This document shows, one piece after another, positions 1 through 13,000 of a stretch of DNA of 55,000 bases. This stretch comes from Zygnema cylindricum (taxonomy: Eukaryota > Streptophyta > Zygnematophyceae > Zygnematales > Zygnemataceae), in the NCBI GenBank assembly GCA_037447655.1, contig JBBHKE010001268.1, positions 63,046 to 118,045 on the forward strand. The letters are read 5' to 3'. Numbering within the stretch: position 1 is the stretch's first letter; every line of letters begins with the position of its first letter. Under the pieces are notes generated by a model that was not told where the DNA came from, made no database searches, and saw only the letters and a program-made list of their open reading frames with translations. The translations under genes and the position numbers were made by a program.

Positions 1-410
1 GCTGAGAGAGAGAGAGAGAGGGAGAAGGAAAGAAAGAACCAGACCGGAAAACAAAACAATAAGACTAAAGAAGAAAAAAAAAAAAAAAAAAGATAGATAA
101 AATTTTAGGGTTACGGTGACCTTTTCCCAAAGGTTTGGGATGGATGGATCCGGACCGTCCGTGGAAAGTACGTTCAAGATTTATGTACTTTTTAGGGTTT
201 GAACTTTTGACTGCCGATAAGGTACAAAAAAAATAAAAAAAAAATAGTACAGTATGTACAGTACGTTTGTTCTAAGAACTCGGCCTGCCACGTGGCCCTT
301 TGTAGTTCAAGCATTGTTTCAAATTGGATGGGGTTGTCGGTTTAGGCCACGTCGTCTCACATCGTCACGTCACGCTATACCGACTCGGGACCAATCCCGA
401 GGGATGTGAA
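1..410. other. AT-rich and GA-rich non-coding edge
   Basis: Starts with a GA-rich stretch, followed by A-rich runs near 60-90 and 228-243. No coding signal is visible. A short GTAC-rich segment lies near 245-275. Nothing else can be supported here. Confidence 0.5.
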
Positions 411-419
411 AAACTGAAA

Positions 420-960
420 ATGCCACACCGCCCATCGTTACTACAACCGTGAATCGTTAATAGTGTTGATGTCTTCTTCGTCTCTGTAAACATCTGTTTT
501 CCGTACAAGTATGTCGGTTTTTTTATCTGACGGTTGAGATTAAAGATAAGATTCTCAGCTTCGGATTGACGGTCTTAAATTGAAAATTGGACAAGTGTGT
601 ACGGAGAAAATATGTTTTAAGTGGCAAAAATATTTTAACACTACACCGTGAATCGCTATTAGCATTTAGAAATAGAAAGCGTTGTGAAACAAATAGCGTT
701 ATTAACGATATTTGGGAATTTGGCGGTTTTTGAAGGAAATCATTTACTACACCGCCAATCGCTATTAGCGCAGTGTACGCTAATTCCGTCCCGCTTTTTT
801 TTATTTTATTCTCCACTACACCGCGCATCGTTATTAGTGTCAAAGTTTAAATAGCGTAAAAAAAATATAGTGTTATTGATTCTAATTTAGTGCCAGAAAC
901 GTGGCAGATTATGGTCCACGAACATAAATAGCGTTGCTAATTTAATTTCGAAAATCATGT
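420..960. repeat. Cluster of TA-MITE ends and partial copies (families F1 and F2)
   Basis: At least four terminal-repeat-like boxes of the form CACCGxGAATCGxTATTAG occur, near 445, 634, 753 and 815. From about 445 to 640 the body matches family F1: an internal inverted pair GTACAxxxxTGTCGG / GACAAGTGTGTACGG and a GACGGTTGxGATTAAA segment. From about 815 to 945 the body matches family F2 in part, with the GTGGCAGATTATGGTCCACG core. None of these copies has both ends intact, so the cluster looks like successive insertions that truncated each other. Confidence 0.6.
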
Positions 961-3900
961 ATACTAATTGCGGAAAAAAATCGAGATTTTAAGAACCCAA
1001 ATTAGAGTCAATAACACTAATAACGATGCGCGGTTTAGCGTAGTTCATTCTATTTTTTTCTTTACTCTAATTAGGGTTAATTTTTTAGGACCGTTCGAAA
1101 CGGAAGTACGTCATCTTTTAAATAGTGTGGTGTACGATCATATTCGTACTGTACAAAAACGTACCTTTCTAAGTGAAAAAAGGTACAATTCATTTTGTTT
1201 AGTAGCCGCGGACGCATGAGAATATGCGGTCTAAAAAGGGGATCAAATCGGGTTGTCAAATATCACGTTCACATATATTCGTCCAACAACCACGTTTCGA
1301 CTGTGTGAACGTACGATTTGTGTACGATTTTTCAGATTTTGTACAAATACCTATATTAGTGTAAGCATGTTTGCGACCGACATTCACTTTTTTCAAAGAC
1401 CCAACTTATAATTATTAAACAATTAGAATGTATGTCTTTTTTCAAAAAAATCAAATTCTTAATTAGCGTAAACCACGGTAATTATTCATATACGCTAAAG
1501 AAGCTTCTACGCTAATAGCGATTGGCAGTGTTATGTTGTGTATCGGTAAGGATTTGCCGATAACCGATAAGGGCCTTTTTTCGGGTAGCCAATAATCGAT
1601 ATATTGGTACAATATATCGTTATCTGTGTTATCATCAATAAATAACCGATATTTATCGGATATTATCAGGGATAACACCGATATCGATAACTATCGGCGA
1701 TCTATACAGATAAATGTACGGCCAGTTCACTCAACTGTACGTGTTATTCCCTCGACTCGCCCTACTTACAACCCCTATCTAGTGAGGTGCCTATAATCAT
1801 ATCATTTGTATAAGCCTAAAGTACAATAGCCACCATAAGATATGTACCGCTTTAGTACTGATCCAGTTAAAATGATGTACTTTTCACATCCGACGCCATG
1901 GCTTTTTCACTTTCTTTTTTGGGATCCACTAGAAACCTGCCACGTGTCAATCCGTCGACTTTTTTGGCATAAGCCGCCAAAAGAGCCATTCCCAGATGTC
2001 AGCGCTCACGTTGGCCGTCCGCTCATATTTTCTCAATGAAAGTCGTTCGTTCGATTCCGTCGGCGCGTAAAATGTTTTTGCCTCGGTTGTACTTTGTGTC
2101 TGTCGTCCTATTACCGTTCCATGATCATCAGTTTGTCGATACAATGCTTTACGTTCCCATAAAAGTTATATTTAGTTACCGACCATAAAGTATTGCAACG
2201 TGCAACTTTTTTTTTCGTCAAAGTCCCTACATTTCGTGAAAAACACCGTACATTTCTTGTAAATTTTCCATCCAGTTTACCGGACAGAAAGTACTCCGAA
2301 CAGAAAGTATACAAAGTACATGTATATAACAGGACCTCTCACCGTTCGATAACCGATAACTATCAGTATCGATGTTATCGCGATAACTTTTTTACTCATA
2401 CACAATACTATCATTTACTCTAGTTTGTTTTTTAAAGGGTTTTATTAATTCTTTGAGAATTTGGGTCAAAAAAAAGGTACCTCAATTAGAGTCATGAACG
2501 ATAATAGTTCACAAGATAATGCAATACCGGTGTAGTGTTGTTGTTTTTAGCCACTAGTGTGGTTTCTATGTGCAACACTTCTAGATTGTCAATCTAACGG
2601 TTGATGTTTGAAGTTAAGACTACATTCGTATCTCCAATTGACATACGACATTGGCCCTTTCTTCCCAAGTCCCAAACTCAACCGATACTCCAAAAACTAT
2701 TTTATTCGATGTTGAACGGGAGTGCATTAGCAAAAATATAGCGACATAGGTTAAGGGGGGGGCGGGAGGGGTCACTATGGGGAAGGGTCACAACGGAAAG
2801 GGCTCATGATGGAGGGTGTTCACAATGGAGGGAGGGGGGCTTTCAAGATTTCATGATCAGTTTCGTATCAAAATAAGGAAATGTAGTAATGAAATAATGT
2901 ATGTAATAAAGACGAAGTTATTTCGATAATCATAGACCCAGTATTTAGCTATGACTTATCTTCACATGTCAATAATTTATCGCGATATCTCGTTAATTTA
3001 TTGCAACAATTTCCTTACCGATATAGCAAAGTAATATATCGATTATAGGTAGGTAAAAAAATGTATAGTTAAGACGCTAATAATTTAAAGCACAATAAAC
3101 TACAAATTCAACATAGAGTTAGTTTCGTTTTGTGAAATCGGACCAGTTCATATCACCCTTTAGTTTTACGCTTTTAGCGGTCTTGCTCCTCCTCCATTCA
3201 AGAATGGCCTTTTGAGTTCATTGAATGTTCAACATAGTTTGAAACTCATCCCATTCACTCTTACTCAACAATTAGTTTAAAAAGGTCACACACTTGGCAA
3301 AGTATATCCAAGTGAAAGACTGAGTTTATGGATCGTTTAGATGTGGAGGCATATAAACGTTTACGTGACACTTCATATTTGATTTAAGTTACTGAAAAAG
3401 AAAAATATTGGTTTAAGAGGTTTCACGATTGCCAAGGGTAAATCCCAAAAGTGTGCAACATAGTTCTTGATGACCAATCTATGTGTATGTCAATAACTGA
3501 CCATAAATATGTCTTTAGCTTGCCCGTGAATAAAACGTCTTAATCAATTTAAAATCAGACCCTTTGTAAACCTAGTCACACTCTTTATTTTTTTACCCGC
3601 TGATACTATTATTTTGCGTAACGTGTCCCCCAAATGATGTCGAAATACGCGATATTCCAATTTGGTCCCTACGATTGTGGTCAAAACCACACGCCGAAAA
3701 TATCACAATAACTTCGTTGATAGATGACTCGCCAACTTCATGAGGTTTTTTTAAACACAAAGGTAACGGCGAAATAATCGCACTGATGGCATCGATCCAA
3801 ACCTAAGTTATCTTGGTAATGAGGTGACAAATTGTTTTAATTTCATAACTGCCAATTACGATCACAAAATAAGCATCTTTATTTTATATTTGATGTCCGT

Positions 3901-4610
3901 CTAAGTTTTTAATATGTAAACAAATTGCATATTTGACTCGCGTGGCTATTTTCATATGTCAACATATGCGTACAATCATATGATTTCTCTTCGCCATACA
4001 TCTTTTGCGCATAGTTTTCTATAAGCACCGATTTCGCACAATCTATTGTTAGTGGACTAATCACATCAACATACAAATATAAACTCAACAATGGTAGAAA
4101 ATAAGACAACTGGTATTAATGTGAGGATCGGCATAACAATGACCCCCTGTATTTATTTACTTATATTAAAACATGATGGTATGTTTAAGCGTAATTTAAA
4201 GTAACCAATAACCACCAAACCAACAAATAGTATACACCGAAACCCAATTGTGAAACCCAATTGACCTAACACAAACCGAAAATGAAGTAAGGCTCAAAAT
4301 TACCGAAAAAAAGTTACATAATTAAAACGTGTAAAGGTTGTATGAGTGGAAAGATAACGTTAACGACACATTATTTGAAACTTTTTTGGGCTTATTTAAG
4401 CGGTTTAATATGATTTTGGCGGCCTAACATGTGGAAGGGTTATTTTCGCCATAATATTTAGTTTCATTCCTTTAGTAAACTTATTGATTTCAAAACGTTC
4501 GATTTTTCTCATACTAGGTCGAATTGAGTGGGCCCCGACCATAGCAGCTAAAACATGACCGATCATTATTATAAATAGGAATGCAAGATAAGTTACGATT
4601 TCTTTAGTTT
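961..4610. other. Gene-poor AT-rich DNA
   Basis: Short open frames of 60-83 codons occur on both strands but have no recognisable domains and lie in skewed AT-rich DNA. Segments rich in CGATA/TATCG near 1540-1700 and 2340-2400 resemble the interior of the hAT-type MITE found intact at 21091-21456, so they are probably decayed relatives. A G-rich patch lies at 2750-2850. I see no exon with convincing splice sites or protein similarity. Confidence 0.5.
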
Positions 4611-4624
4611 AAAACCTTAAAAAT

Positions 4625-5380
4625 GTTAGTTACACTATTTAAAGGAATGGATTACAATCCGTGACATCTCTTTGCACTGATTGGTATTATAAGTAATAAT
4701 TCCACAGTAACGTTGATGAAATTGTTAATATTAAGGATCATAGGCAATGAAGCTATACCGTGAATCTCTATTAGCGTTAAATTTGTTTTGCCACTATTTT
4801 TTTTTCCGTACATCGCAAATTGAAAGTCCGGATCTTTAGCTTTCCATTTGATTTGTTGGTTAATAACACGATAAGATTGCATACGATTCATGCTTTTAGT
4901 AGTGAGATAACATTTTTTAATGAAAACTCGAAGGCTAAACAAAACAAATTATTTGAAACGACTATAAACACCTACAAAGGCCAAGCAACACTAAAAGCAT
5001 CAAATGGGAAGTTATGAAAAAAAAATAGAAAAACATATACCAAACTACACGAGCATCATTGACAAAGACGATTCACAGTGAAGTAAAAAATAGTGTTGTG
5101 TATCAAAAGACCCTTGCTGATATTCGATATGTATGTAGTAATGGGTACCCGATAATGAATTTATAGCTTCAATATACCGAGAAACTTAATATCGCGAAAT
5201 TTTGCCATGACTTCGGGCCAATATGCCGAATAACAATATTTCAGCCGCAACTTTTTTTGGCCAAAAATCACAAAATAGTGTTAACAATATTATTTAAAGA
5301 AGTGGACTACAACTTGCAACGCCTCTTTGCAGTAAATTAGTATTATTAATTACAATTCCGCGTCAACAATAATAAACCTT
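4625..5380. repeat. Degenerate F2-type MITE relics
   Basis: Two segments, about 4625-4730 and 5270-5370, share the F2 core. It reads approximately ACTATTTAAGGAGTGGACT followed by a CTGCCACGTCTC-like stretch and an AATTAG/ATTAAT box, seen intact at 29012-29211 and 35677-35875. The terminal repeats are lost or badly mutated. Between them, near 5092, lies a TAGTGTTGTGTATC box like the end of the hAT-type MITE at 21091. Old relics, with no coding content. Confidence 0.5.
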
Positions 5381-6600
5381 TAATGGAAATGACCAAAAGT
5401 AGTGTATTAGTCTGTAATACTTGACTCGGTACAGTTTGGTAATGTCCGTTTTTGGCCTAGGTCAATATGAACCAAACTGTTTGGACCATAAATTATGTCC
5501 CCTCCCTTCTCCTCTTCACGAATGTGTACACCCCTTCTCGATGCACACACCCCTACCTTCACTTAAGTCATGCTCCCATGTGATAAAGTGTTGTTTTTTT
5601 CTTTCGCGTAATCTCAAAAAATACCGCGCAATGAGAAAACCTTTTGGGAAATTTAAAAAGGGAGGGGCAAAAGATAGATAACGAGAGATAGGGGGCTGAA
5701 ATGTAGGATGAGGCAACGACCAGAATACCCATTCGTTAAAACAATGACAAAGTTTTCATCTAACACCATTCCCCGTTAGCATCGCCTAGCTCTCGCAAGC
5801 TCCGTGTTAAGTTATCCACCGTGTGACGAAACACTCTCTTGGCGTCTTCTTGGGCCGCAAGTTGTTGATTAAGCTATTGAACTTGACGCCATATTTTCTC
5901 TAATCTCGATGTTGGAGGGGGCTTGTTCACCGGATGAACCCTCAAAATTTCCCAAAGAGATGCACGCACCACGTTTAAATTGCGGAAACTGTGGAAAACT
6001 ACAGCGCGCGCTCGTAGGAATGCATCTAGTTCGGGGGTTCGTCGTGCTCCACGGAGTATGTTGTACAACTATGGGTCTTATGGGTAATAATGGTGTAGTA
6101 ATTATGGGATGTCAATATCGAATCCGCTCCTTAGACGAACATTCCACGAGAATTGCTCGGCATTGGGACGAAAATGCCTAATGAACGTAAAGGTCGACCA
6201 TTGGTTTGGAGAGTTGACAAAAGCAAGTTAGATGGGCGAGGACAATATCTGGTGTTTTGGGATCGGGGTTCCTCCCTCGGTTGATGGGCCGAGGCTCCCC
6301 ATACCTCCAATGCTCCGGCTAATCTTCAAATGGGATATGGTGGGCCGCGCTTGGATGGAAGTAGAGATAGAGAGATATTTGAAGTGACGTCGAAATGTGT
6401 TTCGTTTTGTTTTGATTAAGTTGTAGTAGCATTTTTGATGATTTTTTTGTTTTTCTACTTTGTATTTTATAATCAATTCGAAGTTAGTCGACGCATTTTA
6501 TCAACAGTGTACTTGTTCCATGGGCATATTCATTTTTTTTTTAAGTTTTATCCGTGTGTTTGATGTATTTTGTACCGCTATGATCCAAACTTCCAAAGCA
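5381..6600. other. Intergenic, no supported gene
   Basis: Open frames of 60-90 codons occur on both strands (for example around 5421-5681, 5909-6181 and 6228-6476), but none resembles a known family. GC content rises slightly around 5870-6350, which could reflect an old inserted element. No splice-bounded exon can be defended. Confidence 0.4.
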
Positions 6601-6615
6601 CCTCACTGTATAGTA

Positions 6616-6841
6616 CACCTTGAATCGTTATTAGCGTATATAAATTATTAGTGTAAAGAAAAAATCAGTGTCATTCATTCTAATTTGGTGTCAGGATACG
6701 TGGCAGTACATCGGCGCCCCAAAATTTTGACATTGATGCCTTAAATATAATAAATTACACTATTTAAGGACGTGGACCATAATCTGCCACGTCTTCTAGC
6801 ACTAAATTAGAATGAATGACGCTAATTTTTTCTTTACACCA
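6616..6841 (+). repeat. F2 MITE copy, right end truncated
   Basis: The left terminal repeat begins CACCTTGAATCGTTATTAG directly after a TA dinucleotide. The body carries the F2 signature (CCCCAAAATTTTGACATT, then the CTATTTAAGGACGTGGACC box and a TTAGAATGAATGACGC box). The copy stops at CTTTACAC, where family F3 begins. Intact F2 copies continue for another ~45 bp, and that sequence does not resume beyond F3, so the right end was deleted as well as interrupted. Confidence 0.75.
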
Positions 6842-6843
6842 TA

Positions 6844-7298
6844 GTTCAAAAGTAGGCGTTTCAATTGTAGGCCTTTTGTCGGAGCCTTTATCGTAAGTTG
6901 TGTTATGGGCTTTTCATGTGATCTTCTTAAGTCGCTACTTTTATTAGCGACCGTCCGATCGTCCAAATCTGACGATAGTCCTATCATAAGTTGTGTTATG
7001 GGCTTTTCATGTGACCTTCTTAAGTCGCTACTTTGATCAACGACCGTCCGATCGTCGAAATCTGACGGTTTAAATAAAAAATACCTCAAAACTCACAGAA
7101 AAATAATTTTTTGTCCGAATGTTTTTCAAAATTTAGACACGACGTTTAATTCTCTATCGAACGATGTGCAACTCAACCCTGCTACTATTTTTTTTCATTT
7201 TGCGGCCAATACAATATGGGTCTTAAATCTTAAGGGTATAGTGTATTTTTTGCGTACAATAGGCATATTGTATGGGCGACTTTCACCTACTTTTGAAC
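6844..7298. mobile_element. F3 MITE, near full length, TA-flanked
   Basis: 455 bp with terminal inverted repeats GTTCAAAAGTAGG and CCTACTTTTGAAC, flanked by TA at 6842-6843 and 7299-7300. Internally a ~125 bp unit is repeated twice, each with TTGTGTTATGGGCTTTTCA and a GACCGTCCGATCGTC box. The same family occurs at 28741-29007 (shortened) and at 34414-34861 (inverted). The TA target duplication suggests mobilisation by a Tc1/mariner-type transposase. There is no coding capacity. Confidence 0.85.
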
Positions 7299-7683
7299 TA
7301 TGTTTTAGGGTACTTTCGCATGTAACCGAAACTTAGTCTTGTTACTTTGTTTTTTAGCGAAGATTCTCCGTACAATTTTCAGAGCATTCGGATGTAAACG
7401 AAAAAATACTTGTTACTTTACAAAGGTGACTCACGTAGACGTGTACGAAACAGTGACAGGTGATGTGATACAAAAAATTATGCGAAACTTCAACTCACCT
7501 GCAAATTGAGACGTCAAACCGCACGATGTACAATCTTTGGGACATTGTCGACGTGGAGACTTTCAACACTTTGCCGTACTTCCTCAGCTATTCCACAAAA
7601 CGCCCCTCTCTTCTCTGCAGTGTCATATCTTTGTACTTTCCACCACCTTTCTTCGCCATTCTTGCAAAAACAAATACAAAGCT

Positions 7684-7790
7684 TGGCAGGCAGTTGGCAG
7701 ACTTAATATATATATATATATATATATTTAAATATGTATGCCAACTGCCTGCCTGTTAATTACCTGTCTGCCAACAGCCTGCCTGTGTGC
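7684..7790. repeat. TA dinucleotide run inside a hairpin
   Basis: A TA microsatellite of about 22 bp (7707-7728) sits between inverted arms: GGCAGGCAGTTGGCA on the left and TGCCAACTGCCTGCC on the right. A second partial arm follows at about 7768-7785 (TGCCAACAGCCTGCCTG). The DNA could form a strong cruciform or hairpin. It may be the relic of a small palindromic element. Confidence 0.6.
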
Positions 7791-8308
7791 GAATTTTCTC
7801 CGCAACTTCGCTGACAAAACGTACTGTACTGTAGTGAGCATCGATAATGTGCATCGAGCTTACACGGTCACCATACCCCATCGCAATTCGATTATCGTTC
7901 AATCGCTCCTCGTTCTCTCGAATCTCAAACGGTTCTTGAATACGGTTCTGCTTCCTACCGTACAGAAGATTCGCTAAAGAAATTTGTACGGAGAGAAGCA
8001 CGTTCTATGTACAGCGTCTTTCAACTGCAGGCGTCACGGCTGCAAGCAAATTTTAAGCATTTCATGCTTTTAAACAGCTTTCATACCGATACGGCGATAC
8101 CGAGATCGGAAATTTAAAATGTCATGCGGCAGTCGAGAAAGTTTCGATTTTCGATTCCACGAGGCGTGATCGGCCCTTAACTATTCTTCACGTCGTCTTC
8201 TAAAACTTGCAGGAGCTTCCGAAGTCGAGCTCAAACGTTGATGGTCAAAAATTAGGGTTTGGCTGTTTAACTTTAGGGTTTGTTTGCCGATTTCCTTTGT
8301 TTTTCGTC

Positions 8309-9265
8309 ATGGCTGCCTTGAATGATGAACAGCCGTACATGCGTTTTGGCGTAGAGGAAGATTACGAGGATGGACAATGGATAGGAGGAGAGTTTTACGC
8401 TTCAAAACAAGTTAAGAAAAAAAATCAAACGAGAGATGAAGCTCTTTTTGGCGTATTTGCTGAGTCAGATTCAGACGAGGAAGGAGGCAGGAAAAAACGT
8501 AGAAAAGATGGAAATGGAGGTGGAAAAGCAGATTTTACTAAACCAGTTAACTTTATTTCTATTGGAAATGTGGTTCCTACAGAAGAGCTTAGTAAGAAAG
8601 AGAAAGAAGAGAGAGAAAGAGAGAGAGAAGATATGGATAATGTCGGCGCCGGAAGGTCAGGGCTGGGTAGTTTTGAGAGGGCAGGATTAGGGTTAGGGTT
8701 TGGAATGAAGGATGAAAGGGTTCAGGAGGAGGAGGAGGAGGAGGAAGATATTTTGAAGAGTGCGTACGGACAGAGGATAGTGGAGAGGGCAGAGAAGAGG
8801 AGGGATATGCAGAGGGAAAAGGAGAAAAACAAAGGAAAAGAGAAAAGTAAAGATGGAGGAGATAGCAAAAAGGCGATGAAAGGAGATATAGGTTCCTTTG
8901 AAAAGCACACAAAAGGGTTTGGATTAAAAATGTTGGAGAAAATGGGGTATAAAGGGGGTGGACTGGGAAAGAATTCGCAAGGTATTGCGGTACCGGTGGA
9001 AGCTAAATTACGACCGAAGATGATGGGAATGGGGTTTAATGACTATAAAGAGAAGGAAACTGGTTTGGGACCAGCTCCTGGTACAGAGGAAGGGGAGCCT
9101 GTTGTACAAATTGAAAATGTCGGGAAACCGAAAGAAAGTATGTGGAAAAAGAAAAAAATGGCAAAGAAGAAGGAATATAAGACCGCACAGCAACTTTTGG
9201 AGGAAAGAATGAGTGAGGGAAAAAGTGAAGTTACTCAAACAATTATTGATATGCGAGGGGCACAG
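8309..9265 (+). CDS. TFIP11/STIPL1/NTR1-type G-patch protein, N-terminal exon
   Basis: The encoded 319 residues match the N-terminal part of tuftelin-interacting protein 11 (STIPL1 in plants, Ntr1/Spp382 in yeast), which recruits the DEAH helicase Prp43 to take apart spent spliceosomes in the nucleus. Residues ~8-60 have the acidic TIP_N-like start ([14 protein letters not shown], then [16 protein letters not shown]). Residues ~200-245 form the G-patch ([20 protein letters not shown] followed by IPVEAKLRP-like text). A basic KTAQQLLEE segment and DMRGAQ end the exon, as in the family just before its central region. ATG 8309 was chosen because homologous sequence begins there; upstream codons read like 5' UTR. 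A phase-0 donor (CAG/GTAACT) follows. The large GCFC-like C-terminal half known in the family is not visible anywhere downstream, so this is either a truncated gene or one fused to the exons at 10063-17714. The family call is firm; the gene end is not. Confidence 0.85.
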
Positions 9266-9314
9266 GTAACTGGAAGAGGGGGGAGGAGGGAAGGGTTTCT
9301 AGATAAGGATCATT

Positions 9315-9664
9315 GTTCAAATGTGTGAAAACGATTGGAAACTCTATATATGGTCATTCCATACTGACATATACGCGTATTATACCATTTCTAACATATA
9401 GTATGGGGAAAATACACGAAACACTATATGTTGTTACCCCATGCTTTACGTGTATTAAACCCCATATTAATAATATGTATGTATTATACCTCATAGTATG
9501 TAGTATGAGGTATAATACACGTCGAAAACGATTGGAAGCGCTACATGTGGTTACCCCATATTATAGGTGTGTTATACCCCACAGTAATACTTGTATTATA
9601 TGGAGTACAATACACGTACTTTATGGGGTTATAGGGTTTCCAATCGTTTTTCGCACATTTGAAC
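9315..9664. mobile_element. Inverted-repeat element (F4) in the intron after the G-patch exon
   Basis: 350 bp with ~35 bp terminal inverted repeats: the left end begins GTTCAAATGTGTGAAAACG and the right end closes with CGCACATTTGAAC. Both arms also share the GATTGGAAAC box. The interior carries several imperfect repeats of CCCCATA and ATACAC boxes. It lies 50 bp after the splice donor at 9266, and read-through from the exon ends at its left edge. No clear target duplication was found. It is a candidate cause of gene truncation if the intron is not spliced. Confidence 0.7.
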
Positions 9665-9954
9665 TATGACAAGGATGCAATTTTTTTGGATATATAGAAG
9701 ATGTGATGTTTTGGATGTGAAAAGGTTCTTAAAAAATCTTTCGATTGTAACAATTTGGCATTAGTTTCTTGTGATTTTGATCTTCTGACATGAATGTGAA
9801 AATGCTTAGTAGAATTATGTTGCATCTTCTTCCATTCTTGGAGTTTTTAACTTGCGTGTGATTTGCCATGTATATATATTTCGGGGTACAAATTACGTTA
9901 GCCGCGAACTTGTTTGTTTGGTCAGTTGTTACATGTCGATTGCCTGCCTTTTTC

Positions 9955-10002
9955 TCCCTCCCTCCCTCTCTCTCTCCCTCCCTCCCTCTCTCTCTCCCTC
10001 TT
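9955..10002. repeat. CCCTCCCTCTCT microsatellite
   Basis: A pyrimidine repeat of alternating CCCTCCCT and CTCTCTCT blocks in the putative intron, ~60 bp upstream of the splice acceptor at 10062. It may add to the pyrimidine-rich acceptor context. Confidence 0.7.
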
Positions 10003-10062
10003 ACAACAAACGCAAAAAACTGTTCTCTAACGTCTTTTCTTTTTTGTGTCTTTTTTTGGCAG

Positions 10063-13000
10063 TCTGGAAATCTTGTAAATAAACTGAAAGCAAAATTTCA
10101 AATCTTTTACTCTCCAAGTCGTGAAAAAATACCATCAAAAAGGTAAAAATAATCAAATACATTATAAATGCAAAAGTTTATAATGTCGACTGTTTCTTGG
10201 TATTGTTCATTTTTTTTTTTTTTAACTTTTTCAATGTTGATATGAGCTTGCTTGCAATCGAATTTTGTGTGTATAGTCTTTGATTTTTACAGAAAAATAA
10301 AGCAAAAAACTTCCGTTTTTTTTGTTATTATTATTGTTTTAATCTTAAAACTGGTTTTGATCAGTTTACATTAAGATTTGGTTCCTGAAACACTTTTCTA
10401 TTGGCGAATTCTATGTAAACTCCGTGTCATTCATACAATTTAAGCTCATTTATATATATATTTGAAACTCAATAGGAGTCATGCATTTGAGACTAAATGC
10501 CATTCAAAGGTTTTCGAAGTCGATGGCATTTCATACATAAACTCAATTTTGTTCATACATTCTAAACTCAATGGCGTTTATACATTTTAACCTCATTTCG
10601 GTTATTCAGCCCCAAACTTCATTTCAATTGATATATTTTTAACTTCAATGTCATTCCTAATGTCTTTCATAGATTTTAAACTCGTTTTTGTCCAGAGATC
10701 TTAAAACAAAAGTCATTGATATGTTTTAAACTTCAATGTCGATCATAATGCCATTTATCGATTTTAAATTCGATGTCTCCCATAGATCTTAAAACAAATG
10801 TTGTTGATATATTTTAAATTGTATTGTACTTCCGAATGTCATTTATAGATTTTAAACTCGATGTCATCCGTAGATCTTAAAATAGATCTTACAATATGTG
10901 CCATATATCCTAAACTCAATTTCCTTCCCATATTCTAATATCTAAACTTTGACAAAATGGAAACGCAGGCTATTAGAACAATCATCCGAACAACGACCCT
11001 TGGTTTCAAAACCGGAAACCGAAGAAAATCTACATTTGGAGGAAAACCAAAATCTCCCTATGCATGAAAAACCCTCAACAACCAAAACTGAAAACCCTCC
11101 CTCGGGTTCGATTCCTTCTTCCCAAAACCTTACCGGCAATCCGAATCAGGAAAGAGTGAAGGTTGAAAGCTATAAAACTAAGGAGAATCGACAACCGTCG
11201 ATAAGCTCAAAAAAAGGAACCTCTCAAGGTACAGAGAAGAAAAAAGGGACTCCAAAATTTGGGACAAATATTGTGAATTCTATGCAAGATGTGGATTATC
11301 TCGCTGCTTTCGGTCTTTTGACTCAATCTCCCACGACTCTTGCCGCTTTATTAAAGGAAAAAGAGTCTTCATCGAAGGAAGTTATCGAAGGAAAACGTAA
11401 TAAAGGAAACCAGGGAGATAAAGAGAAAACAAAAGGAGACTTGAATACCAAATCTTCAGATGAGAGTGAAGGAAAGACTTTACTCGAAAATAAGAAATCG
11501 AGGACGCTTTCTTTGACCAATGGAGAAACTGACAGTGGGAGTTCAAAGGAGGAAATTAAGTCATCTCCACAACCGCAGAAAATTCCTTCATCTATATTCC
11601 TTCAAATTTCGAAACATAAAGGGGACCATTACCTGAGAATTGAAAATTCTAAAAATCCCCCTGCATCAGTCTGTGCCGGAGAGCCTAGCCCAAGTCTTGA
11701 TGGTTCCTCAACCCTAAAACACAAAAAAAAGTCTTCTCCAAAAAAGACCAGCTCTACTAATTCTCCTCAAAAGTCACCCAGTTCCCCTCTTATTTCTCGA
11801 TATTCTCTTAATTCAAGAGTCAATCCAGTCAACCATGAAGATCTGGAAAGCAAATCAGAATATCCAAAGGAGACAGAATCTGAACCTTTAACGTTTTTGG
11901 AGACTTCCGAAGCTCAGAACTGTCCAAAAATACTCTGGGATCCAGTTTCAGGAAGTGCGACTCACGCCGGTTTAGATGAAGAAACTGACAAAATTACTTT
12001 CGTTATGAGTCCTCACCGACATTCGAGATATAATAAACAAAGTTTACAAGGATACGGACGAGCTGGGAGGATACATCGGTACAATAAGAAAAAAGAGAAA
12101 GAAGGGAGAGGAGGAATGAAATGGATTCAGCGAAGACCACTTAGTCCAATAGGAGAGGGAGCAGTATATGACGATTCTGAAAGTAACGAGTCTTTAAAGT
12201 TGAAAAAATGGTACAAGCAGGGAGGAATCACAGAGGATTCTCCTTTTGTTGAAGGAGAAGAAGGAAAGAAAATACAGAAAAGAAATGATAGAATTTCAAA
12301 TCAACATTGGAAACTATGGATGCTCGGATGTTCGAACGTCACACCGCAAAGAATTACAGGAGGAAGATCACCTTTGAGAATCACCGGAGGAAAATCACCA
12401 AGTATTGCTGAAAAAAAGAGAGGAAAGTCATGTTTTTTATTGCAGTCCTCACATGGAATGGTTTGGAGTCCTCCTTCTCAATCAGACAATGAGGATGAAA
12501 TGGCACCAAATCCTCCGAAAAAAGTAATATTTTTTTTGCCCCGCTTGCAGTATGTTTTGTTTGTTAAATTTTTGCAAATGTCATGGTTTATTTTGCTCAA
12601 TTGCAAATTTCATGCTTTTGTTTGTTCAAAATTTTCAAATTTCATGCTTCTCTTTGTTCAATTTTTGCAAATTTCTTGTTTGCTTCTTTAAAGTGGAATT
12701 GACATTTGCATCAATTTACCTCCGGTAAGTTATTGGAATACCAAGACAATTTTTTCATCGATTTTCACTAACATCTCCATTTTTTTTTCCCTTATTTCTT
12801 TTCTTCCTTTCTTTCTTTCCTTTCTTTTCCTCCTCTTTTTTCTTCTTCTCTTTTCTTACTTTTCTTTCTTTCATTTCTTTTTGGTCTTTTCTTCTTTCTT
12901 TACTTCCTTTTTTTTCTTTCTTTCTTTTCTTTCTTTTTTTCTATCTTTCTTTTTTGTCCTTTCTTTCTTCTGTTTCTTTTTGTTTCCCCTGTCTTATATT

